Below, piece by piece: positions 1-13,500 of a DNA stretch of 64,000 nt (position 1 is its first letter; each line of letters opens with the position of its first letter). The DNA is from Lamellibrachia satsuma (Eukaryota > Annelida > Polychaeta > Sabellida > Siboglinidae): assembly GCA_033239005.1 (NCBI GenBank), contig BSQZ01000033.1, positions 6,469,001 to 6,533,000 of the forward strand. The letters are read 5' to 3'. The notes below the pieces were generated by a model that saw nothing but the letters and a program-made list of their open reading frames with translations, was not told where the DNA came from and searched no databases. Made by a program: the position numbers and the translations under genes.

Positions 1-1288
1 TTGTTTGTACTGTACACTTATTCAGTCAAATACGATATGTTTATTAGTAGGAGAAATTTAAGCTTTATCCGGCACACTGTTTTGGGAATGTTGTCAAAAA
101 GAAATGAGGGCTCTATGACTTGTGCCAGGCCTGACAGTGAGCACATACAATGTCTCTCCAACATGGAGTTCGTCAAGCCCACATTTCAACATACAAAGCA
201 GTGCTGCATATCTAAGTACGTTTGCAAATTAATGTATTATTGGAATGAGAATCACCATATGTACACACTGAAGCTAGGATTTATATACACTAAGTTGCTT
301 CGTATGGCATGGAGTGATGTTTTGGAGTGAAACAAACCTACTAAGGTATCTGGGGTGGCTAACGTGTCAGTTAATTTTTTTTCTCATAACATGCTTCAAA
401 ATACTGAACTGAATTTCGACACCACAAATAATCACCTGGCACTAACGTCGTATTTCCCCAATCCATCCTTTAAAAAAACAGTCCTTTTGGAAATTCCCCG
501 ACTTCTTAGAAACGTTGACGATGTTTCCACTTAGCACCAGTGAAAATTAATTCACCGTGAACACAGAACATTACTGTGATTTCAGTACACATCAGTATTA
601 TATCTACCTAACCAAATCAAGTTCTTAAACTGGCAAATATCAGCTGTAACGTAGTTTATTGTGCCTTTGAAGCAATGACGGAAATGGCGAGCAGATGTGA
701 CCTGGTGATCCCACCAGATAACGGGCCAGTCAAAATTATTGTAAACCCGTTCAGATAGTTGATGTAACCTGATATTGTAAATAACAACACATCACAAATA
801 CAAATTCAAGGGCCATTGTGGCGACAAATTAAGTGGACATGTCAATATTAGAAATGGCTGTTATGTTGTCAACAATACATAAAAAGCCAGTGAAAAATAC
901 ATCACATTTAAAGCATGATACCCATGATATTGACATTTCTGCTATCACTAACAACCAGGAAACATTACCTAATTCATATTTTTTTTTAACTACAACACTT
1001 ACTATGCTGAAATGAGGCATATGAAATTATGTGAGCAAAATCACACAGTATCATTGAACGAATGGTAGAGGGATTGTCTAAAAAAATTTTTTTTTATCTT
1101 TTGGCTGTGATTAAAAATTCTGCTAAAATCTTCCTGGTCCTGCAGCTTCTGTATTTTGTTCATGTTAACCAAAATAGTTTGTGGGATCATCAGTGACACT
1201 GTCATACTGTATTTTGTTGTGAATGTCTTTTCAATGTTTAATGTTCTTTATTCCAATAGTTGTCACTTAGCATTCTGTGCTTTCTCAC
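1..1288. other. Intron sequence downstream of exon 60; nothing coding recognised
   Basis: AT-rich with short homopolymer runs. Short open frames are present on both strands but show no domain, cysteine pattern or paired splice sites. The next exon of the gene is presumably beyond the left edge. Confidence 0.5.
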
Positions 1289-1582
1289 CTGTGCAATTCT
1301 TGCCGTCGCCAAAATATCCCTCCTTGCAGCTGCATAGGAACCAGTTAGTTGTTGGGGTGCAGGTTCCATGGATGGGGTCACAGTCATTCGCCCCCGTCGT
1401 ACAGCGGTCAATGTCACCAGCAATACAGAGCGTGTCTGAGATTGCACCAGGGTTCACTGTCTTTAATCCCTTTGGGCAGAGAATGCAACTGTCCTGCCCC
1501 CTGTTGGCCTGGTAACTCCCCACAGGGCAAACTTTACAAATGTCACTGGCCGTGTCTCTGTAGTTGCCAGCAGCACACTCAA
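1289..1582 (-). CDS. Exon 60: GCC2_GCC3 module 7 plus EGF repeat 17
   Basis: Phase 1-1 exon of 294 nt. GCC part: [43 protein letters not shown] part: [34 protein letters not shown]. Last exon I can place; donor GTGAGA shows that the gene continues past the left edge. Confidence 0.88.
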
Positions 1583-4500
1583 CTAAAACATTCAAAGTGA
1601 CACTGTCAACACTCGGACCGGGCTGGTCTAGAGAACAAACTGACACTGTCAACACTTGTGTCGGGTTGGTCAAGAAACAAACTGACACTGTCAACAGGCT
1701 GGTCTAGAGAACTCGTGTCAGGCTGGTCTAGAGAACAAACTGACACTTCCAAAACACGTGTCAGGCTGGTCTAAAGAACGTGATGTTATTATCAATGGTG
1801 TCAAGGTTGTGTAGAGAACAGAGACATTGTCAACAATGATGTCAAGGTTATCTAGAGAACAACGTGATGTTATTAACAATGGTGTCAAGGTTGTCTAGTG
1901 AAAAAAGTGACATTGTTAACAATGGTGTCAAGGTTGTCTAGTGAACAAAGTGACATTGTTAACAATGGTGTCAAGGTTGTCTAGTGAACAAAGTGACATT
2001 GTTAACAATGGTTTCAAGGTTGTCTAGTGAACAAAGTGAAATTGTCAACAATGGTTTCACAGGCTTCACCTTTTTTATGTGACAGTGGAACCAGTCTGGT
2101 TATTTTTCTTTAGGGAGTAATGTCAACATGCTCACCAATGTTGCAGTCAGCACTAGAGGTGGCGCCACCAGTGGCTGTTGTGTAACCATAGGAACACAAG
2201 CTGCAGGCGTCACCCGAAGTTGTGTCTTTGTAGCTGCCCTTCTCGCATGGAACACACACCGCTGTCTCCCCCAGTTCCTCACCTTTAGGACAGCCATCTG
2301 AGACAACAATCAGCAAGTCTTGTGTGACAGCTTACAAACACAACACTGCTGTAAAGAAATTTGAGATCATGGAGGATCATTGAGGCTGGTCATGCAGCGT
2401 ATCACCTGGGTCTGAATGAAGGTGATCCTCTAATATCACTGATCTATGAATCACCTTATGAGCTGGTTTGTTTTGTCTAGTCTGTTAACACTGAATAAAG
2501 AAAAAGTTGTCTTTGTGACAACAAGTACAACTATCATATAAGATGGTACACATATGCAAAAGAAAATTTGTAATTTCAGTAAGCTCCTACACTAAACATT
2601 TGTGTTATATTTTATGCTAAACTATGGTACTGAGATACAATATCACATTTAAAATATGAAAGGACAAATTGATTGCTTGTTATTTTTATCTTCAAACTGT
2701 TTCTAAGATGTATAATCAAGACCCTCACTTCAAGTGTCTTTCTATACATGTCATAGGTAAATTTTTTTTAATACTGATGTTTCAATACCAGTACACAGTA
2801 TGAATCTTCAGTTATCCGGGCAAATAAGACTGGCACCTGAGGCTGAATACAGGTATATTTCTGATAACACTAACCTATACACTGAGTAGAGATTGTTGCC
2901 CCCTCCTGCGCTGTAGTGTGCCCCGCAGGGCAGGGTGTACAGCGGTCCTGCCCCCTCTCCTCCTGGTAGTACCCGACCAGGCAGAGTTCACATCCCTGGG
3001 TAGTCACGGAGTAGTACTTGCCCACTGGGCACTCAGCTGGAAACACACAGTTATCGGGTTTATATTGAATATTTCAGACAAAACTTGCCAATACATTGAC
3101 AATTCACCTATTTATTACAGGTATTCCTTACATAATTGTAATTATATGGATTGTAGCAATAACTTTGTTGCCTTTCCAACAATGGTTAGGAAATAGGGTA
3201 TTCATTACAGCTTCCATATATATATATATATATACAGTCGCGCCTCATTATTACGCGCCCCGTTATTACGCGGATTCGGATATAACGCGATCGGTCATGG
3301 ACCCCGATTTTCTGCCGCCAGAGAAAATGCCAAATGGGCCTGCTTAAACCTACTTAGAATTGCTTTGACAATTCTCAAGAAACATTAGGCAAACAATGTC
3401 AGTGAACGAGTGTCAACATGTTGTTTGTTTTGAGCTGCCGCCGACATCAATCACTGTCTCTGGCTTTGCTTCGACAGTTTGTAAATTGCAATCAAGATTC
3501 ACAAATATGCCTCGCGTAAGAATCAGATAAACAGTTTTAAATGCATTTAGTATGCAATACTAACATAACACTTGGGTGAAATGACATGGTTCCATTACAT
3601 CGTAAATTTAATCGTTTTCGCAACGTGAAACAAACATGCCAAATACCTAAGCCTAACCCAAGGCTCTACTGGTGCACAAAAATTCAAATTCGTCATCCGC
3701 ATATGAAACGATGAATCGATGTTAAGTGGTGCACAATAATTTTATGCTTCGGTCGAGATCAGTTGAAAGATGAAGTGAAACAATTATTAATTCTACTTAT
3801 TGTCATTGTCTGTATTTTATCAGCTTACATACTACGTTTGTCAAATCATATACGTTTTCGGCTACTCAGATCCAGGTTATTATTTTTGATTAGTAGGCCT
3901 ATTGGTCTAGTACATCATCGTAGTAGATCTATTCAATAACGGTATACGTACATGTGTTTTATTCAGTTCAAGAATCAACAGGGTGGGACATTTAAAAATA
4001 ATACACGTTGATGCTAGTATACTTGTTTAATAAGTTCCATAAACTGCATATTGGCGTATAAGACAGTGCTGCAAGCACACAGGGCTTCGACAGCATTCTA
4101 GGACTTGGTGCAGCGGGCGGCGATCGCTGTTGTTTAGTAGCTCCCTGGTGGCAGATTTGAGAACACCTAACGTGCCATCGCTTACAGCATGGTCTGAAAT
4201 CATGGACCCCAACCACCGCATTATAACGAGGCTCGACTGTATATGAAATAATGTAGTATATATCTACTTACACAAACTGACTTTATCTTTTCGCTACACT
4301 TGATCAAAAAACTTTGATTTATTTCCCTAGGAAATAATAGTGTACACATACTGTAGCATTCTGTGATGTTTGTTGCGTGTACTCCAGTCGTTGTTTGACC
4401 ATTGGGACACGTCACACACTGAGCCTGTGCCTCCTGGTCATTGTATTCCCCCTTGGGACACGGCTGACATGTCTTGTTGTTGCTATCATAGAAGGTGCCT

Positions 4501-7500
4501 TGGGGACAGCTCACTGAAACAGTTACACATCACGTCTAGCTATCTTTCATTTTCTCATTTTGCCTATGATCTCTGCTTTTTACAGTGCACTTCAAGTATT
4601 GATAATAAATTGATCAATCAATTCAAAATCACTGATTGTATATCTACTTGCTTGGATGGATACACCAGTATCATGAGCAGGTAAGAACACTTCACACAAT
4701 TGGTAGATCACACAACAGAATCCACAATCCATTTTTGTTAATCGTTTCGTTGATTTAATTAGACTGTGACGCAATTATGCACTGTTGTTGACACGTTTTA
4801 TTGGTTACAACTGAGGATGTCTAATGAATAATATGTGAAAACATGATAACTGTTTGGAAGGGGATAAGTTTAAAACTCCATCCTCAACTGATTTAACCTA
4901 TCACAAATCGTTGATGTCCAAATGTTTAATACGTGAATAGTTTAAGTAACATCTGCAGTCGATTTAATAAATAAAATGCCTATTTTTGTTCAAATCATCG
5001 AAACAATTGACTTTAGTTGTCAGTTCTGATAAGGTTTAAAATAGTGGATATCCAAAATGGCAAACACTGCCTATCATGGACATAACTTCGTTCCAATCGC
5101 CGATCACATGACAAAGTTACGAAAATTCATCAAGGGTAAGTTTTCAGCATTTCCATTTTCACTTCAATTAATGTTAAATTGACCAAACATTAATCTCACA
5201 AAACCTACATACAAAAGTTGCAATAATTACCTAGCATTGCAGTGCATACTAGGTAGGTTTAATTTTTTGCAAAATTAATTTAAAATGAGAAAAAATCTAA
5301 TTGAGGAGCAACCTTTAATGGTATGGATAAAGGCATAAAGAAAGTAATTTTCACATTTCAGTTATTTGTTAATCAAGTATCAAGACAGATGAGGCTGTAG
5401 ATATGGTCACCTACCACAAGCTGTCTGGTCAGCATTGAGGACTTGACCAGTGGAACAACTCTGACCGGTGGTAATACTGTTGACATCAACTGAAGAGACA
5501 TTGAGACCCTGTGAGAAGTTGCCACCCTTCATTAGGGCACTCACCCCCTCGGCAGCAGTTGAGGCATTGCTGGAACTGTAAAAAACACATCATTGCGACA
5601 CGTCGAAACACCTCATGGTATGTATGACAACATGTGTGTGGGTGCATGCACGCGCATGCACGTGGACTTGTGTGTGTGTGACTATGTGTGCGAATGAGTG
5701 AGTGTGTGTGTATTTGTGTGCGTGCATGCGTGTATGCATTAACGTGTATGTTGAAGAGTCAATGAGCTATGAAAGTAGCTGACCCGTTAATAGGGATGTT
5801 GAAGGTGATGTCATAGACAGAGTTGACCTCCCTCCTCCTCCGCCGTCCTGTCTGCTGCCCACACGTGACAGAGACGTCAGAGAAGTCACACTCCCCACTG
5901 CACAGGCCAAACCGACTGTTGAGTTGCTTCATGATGGAGATGAAGGCATCACGTAGCTGGTTCTTGCGAGCATCATCACACGGCCCCTCATCCGCTGCAC
6001 TCAGACTGCCGCCCACACTCGGAATGGCCGGGAAAGTTCCTGGCAAACAAACAGCAAGTACTTTACTAATATGAACACTTCTATATCATCTAAATCCAAG
6101 AAAATCTGAGGTGCAAAACACTAGTAGGGATGAATTCCAAAGAGTTGGTGCAGCAACAAATAAAGCCCTAGTTCCAATATTTGTTTCTCCTCTATATCTT
6201 GTAATTAGACTTGAACATATTAATTGGTCCTCTTCAAGTAAAATATAAAACATGGCTGAATAACATGAGCATCTCCAGAAATTCACTTCATCACCATTAA
6301 GTCATTATTGATTTCTGGTTGCAAGTCAGGTCAAAACCTAGAAAAAATATCCTTCCTGATGATCTTTCAAATTCCGATCTTTTGATCCAACCTAAATTTA
6401 CATTATGCGAGTTTGTTAATCAGTACCTTGAAACATTAAGTAAACTCCTGGATAAACATCGAAATGGATGTCTCTAGAAATACTTGTAGCAAAACGTCAT
6501 CGTTGATATCTCGAAAGAATTTGGCGGCGAACGTGTTCTCCACTTGATCAATCCCGTTATACTAAACAGCTACATTATATGCAATCACATGACGTTTTAT
6601 CTCAACAAATTCTGAAAACCCTCACCAGATGTGGAAATCCGTAAACACAATTCAACATCGGCAGAAATTAAAAGCACTGCTTGAACATTCTTCACTGGAT
6701 ACATTGTGTAGTTCTTTTTCAAAATACTTCACAGATAAGATTGCTTGCATTTGATCGAATTTTGTCATTAATGATAATGACTATGATTTTCCTGAACCAC
6801 CACTTTCTGAAAATACACTACAGAGTTTCACACCTGCAACTACTAATGAAGTTCTCATTATCAATAAAAAATCTCCTAACAAATTGTGTGATCTTGACCC
6901 ATTTCCAACACTTCTACTAAAAAGCTGTATCAATCAACTCATCTTTCCCATTACTACTATCATAAACCTTTCAATGAACGGTGGAATTGTTCCACAGGAT
7001 TTCAAACAAGCTCTTGTAGATCTCTCAGCTGCTTTCGATTGATTATAAACCTTTTACAACGCCTTCATCAACATTTCTGGCACAGCTCTTCGGTGGTTCA
7101 AATCATATTTTTCAAACAGACACCAAAGCATTAACATATCTGGCATACTTTCTTGCTCACAATTTCAGTTTGGATCTGTCCTTGGCCCTGTTCTGCTTAG
7201 CTTATATGCTACATCTCTCAGCCAAGTCATTACTAATCATAATCACCATCAAGTGTGCAAGAATCTTTCTTGACTTTAAGTTGATATCTTGTTTTGGATG
7301 GAATCAAGTAAGCTAAAGTCATTACTAATCATAATCACCATCAGATAAAACAAACCTTATTTTATTGGCACTAAGCAACAACGAAATAGGGTCATCAGCC
7401 ATTTGACAGTGATACATTCCCATCAGATACAGTTTGTAATCTAAGTGTTGTCTTTGATAGTGACTTCAACTTTTGCCAGAATATTTCTCAAGTATGTAAA

Positions 7501-10500
7501 TCCTGTTTCTATCATATACGTGATCTCCATCGAATTCGGCATTTATATCAACTACTAAAACAATATCAACGGCATTAATTAGTAGCCGCCTTGACTGTTG
7601 TAATTCACTACTAAATAACATTGTTAAAAGAGACTTGGCTAAACTTCAACAACTACAAAATTGTCTGGCACGTGTGGTACTCAGGGCGCCTCGGTTTTCA
7701 GTAATGACTTTTGCGTGTTTCTGTCCACAATTATGCCGAATGATTCTGTTTTGTTGCGCCTCTGAGCTCAGGTTCATGAGGATATTGAAGTTAATTATTA
7801 TTATTATTAAAGAAGAAATTTTATTTTATGCATCAAGCATTTCAAATGATACATACATCCATGTTGAATTATAATTTTTACATAGTACAAGACATAATAG
7901 GAAGCATATGATAAATGTAGTATAATATTAACGGAAATAAAAAAGAGGGTCATGAGGCTCCTCTAAGACTTTACTAGTCCCTCTTTCAAGGAGCCACTTT
8001 ACTAAAAAGTATAATACTGGCAGTTATTGCAGACTGCTTGATTAAAATGTTAATAGTTTGACATGTTTTTTGTTGATATTGTATTTCGCAGAACGAGTAA
8101 TCTATGAGTGATAACACTAAAAGCTACCTACAGGGTAGGGTCCATGGTGTAGTATAACACTAGAAGCTATAGGATAGGGTCCATGGTGTATAGTATAACA
8201 CTACAACCTACCTATAGGGTAGGGTCCATGGTGTAGTATAACACTAGAAGCTATAGGATAGGGTCCATGGTGTATAGTATAACACTACAACCTACCTATA
8301 GGGTAGGGTCCGTGGTGTAGTATAACACTAGAAGCTACCTACAGGATAGGGTCCGTGGTGTATAGTATAACACTAGAACCTACCTATAGGGTAGGGTCCA
8401 TGGTGTAGTATAACACTGGAACCTACCTATAGGGTAGGGTCCATGGTGTAGTATAACACTAGCAACTACCTACAGGGTAGAGTCCGTGGTGTAGTATAAC
8501 ACTAGAAGCTACCTATAGGGTAGGGTCCGTGGTATAGTGTAACACTAGAAGCTCCCTATAGGGTAGGGTCCACGGTGTAGCATAACACTAGAAGCTACCT
8601 ATAGGATAGGGTCTGTGGTGTAGTATAACACTAGAAGTTACCTATAGGGTAGGGTCCATGATGTAGTATAACACCAGAAGCTACCTACAGGGTAGGGTCC
8701 ATGGTGTAGTATAACACTAGAAGCTACCTATAGGGTAGGGTCTATGGTGTAGTATTGTTTTACTATATTTTTACTCTAACTGTTCGTACTTATTTAATCA
8801 CAATTTATGGACGTCTGTACGTGAATTTCGTATCAGTTGAGCCTAAAATAAACATACTGATTGATTCATTCATTCATAATATAGCCTAAATTCTTTGTGT
8901 TGTTGGCTTATATAATACAACATTTATATCAATCTTAGGAAAACTGTTGCCAATAGCTAACAGCAGTAGTTTGCCTACTTGCACAGGCTGAGAAGCGGAA
9001 GGGTGTTTCCCTTGCAGGACTCCACGATCCTTCCTGCCCACACTTGTAGAAGGGAGGGGGCTGATCAGCCGAGGGAAAGTCATGGTCCTTAACACACATT
9101 ACCTGCAAACAACAACAGAATACTTCTTCTTAAAATTCACTCTTTACTTGCCCACATAACACTGTCCACGTAGCTTGGATGTTTCAATAAAACAAGCATG
9201 AATTAAATAAAGTCTACATAAATTATAACTACACTTAAAAGTGGTTCGATGAATTATATCTTTTATTTAAATTTACTTACATAAAATGCATATACGTACA
9301 TCTAACTTTTTTTTCCGGTATACAAAACCATCAATCAACAATTAAACTGAGCAAAAATGGTGAAATCAAAATCAAAACTTGATTATCTGTGAACATTCAG
9401 GTTTAATATTTTGTTAGTTCTGATTAGGAAATAAAAACAAATGTTTGTTATCCATGATTACAATTTTAGTTGTGTTTATCTAATTTCTCAGTGTCCCTTT
9501 AAATTTGAAACATCACCAAATCATTGTAATTAGTTACACAATCCATTTACACTGTGGCAGACTTCATCTGCACTCACCTTGGCATATTGGCCAAATGTCC
9601 AGAGGCCAAACGCAACGAGGCCATTGACAGGCGGTGGAGGCTGCTCACAGTCAAACGCTACAAGCAACACAAAGTTGACAGGGCAAACAGCTAAGATAGC
9701 AAATACTTTTATACAACACTTGAAACAACACTGAACAAACTCTTTGGCCTCATCTGTGTTCAGTTGCTCTGGTGAGTCAGACAGTTCAGTTGCTCTGATG
9801 AGCTCTATAGTTTAGTTGTTCTGGTGAGTAAGGCATTTCAATTGCTCTGGTGAGCCAGACAGTTCAGTAGTTCTGGTGAGCCAGACAGTTCAGTTGCTCT
9901 GGTTTATTAGACAGTTCAGTTGCTCTTGTGAGCCAGACAGTTCAGTTGCTCTGGTGAGCCAGAAAGTTCTGTAGCTCTGGTGAGCTAGACAGTTCAGTTG
10001 CTCTGGTGAGCCAGACAGTTCAGTTGCTCTGGTGAGCCAGACAGTTCAGTTGCTCTGGTGAGCCAGATAACTCAGTTGCTCAAGTATAATTTCCTCATTG
10101 AATTGTAATGATGATAATGATAACAAGCAAGCAAAGGTTAATCATAAAATAATTCCCCATTACAGACATAAAAATAGTTTGTGAACAAAATGTGAAAGTA
10201 AAATAGGCTCTGTGATGGGAATCATATGTCACAAATTAATAACAGTGAAATGTTAGTGAAATGCACTTGTGAATAAAGTTAGTGCAATGGACAAGTGAAA
10301 TGAACATTTCTCGGGATAATGCGTTTTCGTGTTGGAAATGTAAAAATAACCATTTCAACATGAACAGATGAATAATTATAGTGAATGTGTAAATGTGTAA
10401 CAAGTGTTGTAAATAAACATTGCAGTAACGGAGTAGCGTACTTACGGAGCACAAACAACTTGAAGCTGCAGCTGGCACTGTTCCCAGCTGCGTCTGTCAC

Positions 10501-13500
10501 TACATATGTCACAAAGTACTCCCCATAGGAGAACACCTGGCCTGAAATAGCAACATCATACTTGTAAGAGGGTGTTAACTACCCCACCCCACAAATTTCA
10601 CAAGTCTGAGGGTGTCTCAACTACCTCACCTGTGATCTGAAACAGTAACATCATACCTATATCTAACTACCCAACCTCCCATTGGTTGAAATCACCCAGC
10701 CTGCAACAGTGACATTATGCCTGTCTGAGGGTGTTTCAACTACCTCACTCCTGGGTGTGAAAACATCTTGCTTGAAACAGTAACATCATACCAGACTCAG
10801 GGTATCTACTAACTACCCTGCCCCTGGGGAACAGAACAGTGTTTGCTGCTTCTGTGGAGTTACTGTTGCAAGTTAACTTTAGTAAATGTAATCACGTTCA
10901 TAACACATAGTCACAACTAGATATCTTTGTACACGACTGCCTTATTCAAAGTGAAATACACAGTGGCAATGTACAGAAAGACTTGAGAATGTCACCTTGA
11001 GAAGGTGATCTAGCCTACCTGATCTGTGACTCTGGGTGAGGTTGACAACACCAACATTGTCTGTGAAGATGGGCTCTGGCCAGTAGACTTTCATCAGGCG
11101 ACTCGTGCTGTTGACAACTCTCGTGTCATTGGGACACTGCACGACCTCCGGCAGACTCTTGTCTGGCACAAACACACAACAGGTTACTACAAACACCACC
11201 TTCTAGCAGTCGTGCTGAAACTAATGTATGCAGGTAGTGCATAACGAGCATATGTGCTGCCCAAAGTATGAACATAATAGTTCACCAATATTGCTTCCCA
11301 AAAACTGTTCCATTTGATTTCAAGATCTATATGGAAAAGATGTCTTTGGACTATCTCTTTTACATACTCCATTATTCAGTGTTGGTTAATATGCTTTAGC
11401 TATGGGAGGTATTGCCAGCAAACTCTTTAGAGTGAATTCCCCTAACACATCACCTCATTTGTTAATTCAGTGGAGGAATCTCTGAGCTCCACTCAACTTC
11501 CCCCAAAATCAATTGAGTGGCTCAACAACCTAAAGATACTATGAAACTCTGCTGCTCTATTAATATAAAAGATAATTTCTACACGAAGGTGTAGTGAGAA
11601 CGCACTTACCCGGATTACAGACTTAAAGAAGGCAGTAGAACTGAAGGACACAAAGCAGCATTAGTTAAGGAACAGTGTAGGTCGGACATGAGAAATTACA
11701 CATTCTCACAGAGGGTGATAATTTAATGGAAAAACTGTCAAATGATTGTGTTAATGCTAGTAGTGTGAATATGTTTAAAAATAAAATTGACAGATAGCTG
11801 ATAAGGGCATGTTATACATCCCGGTAGATGATAAAATTGTTGGACTCTCGATAAACCTATTGCTTCCTTGTCTACTTGTCATCTGGAACTTGTATTTTTG
11901 GATGGCAATCTTGTTAAAGACTGTCCTTGTAGAATGCACACACCTATGATGATGTCACACAGACTGCCCTCGTAGAATGTACTCACCTATGACAATCTTA
12001 CACAGACTGCCCTTGTAGAATGCACTCATCTATGACAATGTTACAGACTGCACTTGTAGAATGCACTCACCTATGACAATGTTACACAGACTGCCCTTGT
12101 AGAATGCACTCATTTATGACAATGTTACAGACTGCCATTGTAGAATGCACTCACCTATGACGATGTCACACAGACTGCCCTTGTAGAATGCACTCACCTA
12201 TGACAATGTCACACAGACTGCCCTTGTAGAATGCACTCACCTATGACAATGTTACACAGACTGCCCTTGTAGAATGCACTCATTTATGACAATGTTACAG
12301 ACTGCCATTGTAGAATGCACTCACCTATGACGATGTCACACAGACTGCCCTTGTAGAATGCACTCACCTATGACAATGTCACACAGACTGCCCTTGTAGA
12401 ATGCACTCACCTATGACGATGTCACAGACTGCCCTTGTAGAATGCACTCACCTATGACGATGTCACACAAACTGCCCTTGTAGAATGCACTCATTTATGA
12501 CAATGTTACAGACTGCCATTGTAGAATGCACTCACCTATGACGATGTCACACAGACTGCCCTTGTAGAATGCACTCACCTATGACAATGTCACACAGACT
12601 GCCCTTGTAGAATGCACTCACCTATGACAATGTTACACAGACTGCCCTTGTAGAATGCACTCATTTATGACAATGTTACAGACTGCCATTGTAGAATGCA
12701 CTCACCTATGACGATGTCACACAGACTGCCCTTGTAGAATGCACTCACCTATGACAATGTCACACAAACTGCCTTCGTAGCCAGGCAGACAGGCAGAGCT
12801 ACCACATATGGATGGAAACTTCTTGTCAACGTCATTCTCCCAGTGTCCGTCAAACTCCACCCAAGTGACAACGTCACCCTGACTGTTGTCAGTGCTACAG
12901 TTCTGGGCCATCCCTGCGATGACATCAGATGCAAGGACCGTACTGCAAAGGCAACCAGTTTCATTCAACACTCGATGTATCTTGTGTTTGTTTCTACTTA
13001 AAGATATCCAGGTAAGATACTAAAAAGCAGACCAAACATACCAATCATTTATGTTATTAATTAGTAAATTAGTTGACACAATGCATACAATGATTCTACC
13101 ATCACAATACATCATGAATCACAAAAATATAAATTATGATAAAATGTAAAATTATTAGCGCATATTTACGGTATACATACTATACATGACAGGCCTCTAT
13201 TCACCAATCTCTGACTCCGAGTCTTTATAAGTGAACACCATATGTGAAATGTCCCTCTAACTGAATGGCTCATATCTTACAATAGATTTACTGACCTGTG
13301 TACATTGACTCGACTGAGTTCCCCCTTGAACTGACTGCTGCCTGGACTGTTGCCTACCGCCTGGCCAAGTGTCAGTGTCAGGCTGAAGGAGAACAAACAT
13401 CACTGATGACACACAAGACTTCACGGAGGGCAAACTGTCTAACAGCATAAGCTGAAATATTAAGAAATAATTGTACTCTGTTGATAATAAGGACTCACTT

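Noticed and set aside
1..330. Plus-strand open frame of 109 codons at the window edge
   Set aside because: No recognisable domain; composition looks noncoding and it is antisense to the main gene.
11917..12779. CRISPR-like array of regularly spaced repeats
   Set aside because: Repeats are directly adjacent without unique spacers, in an animal intron; it is a minisatellite.
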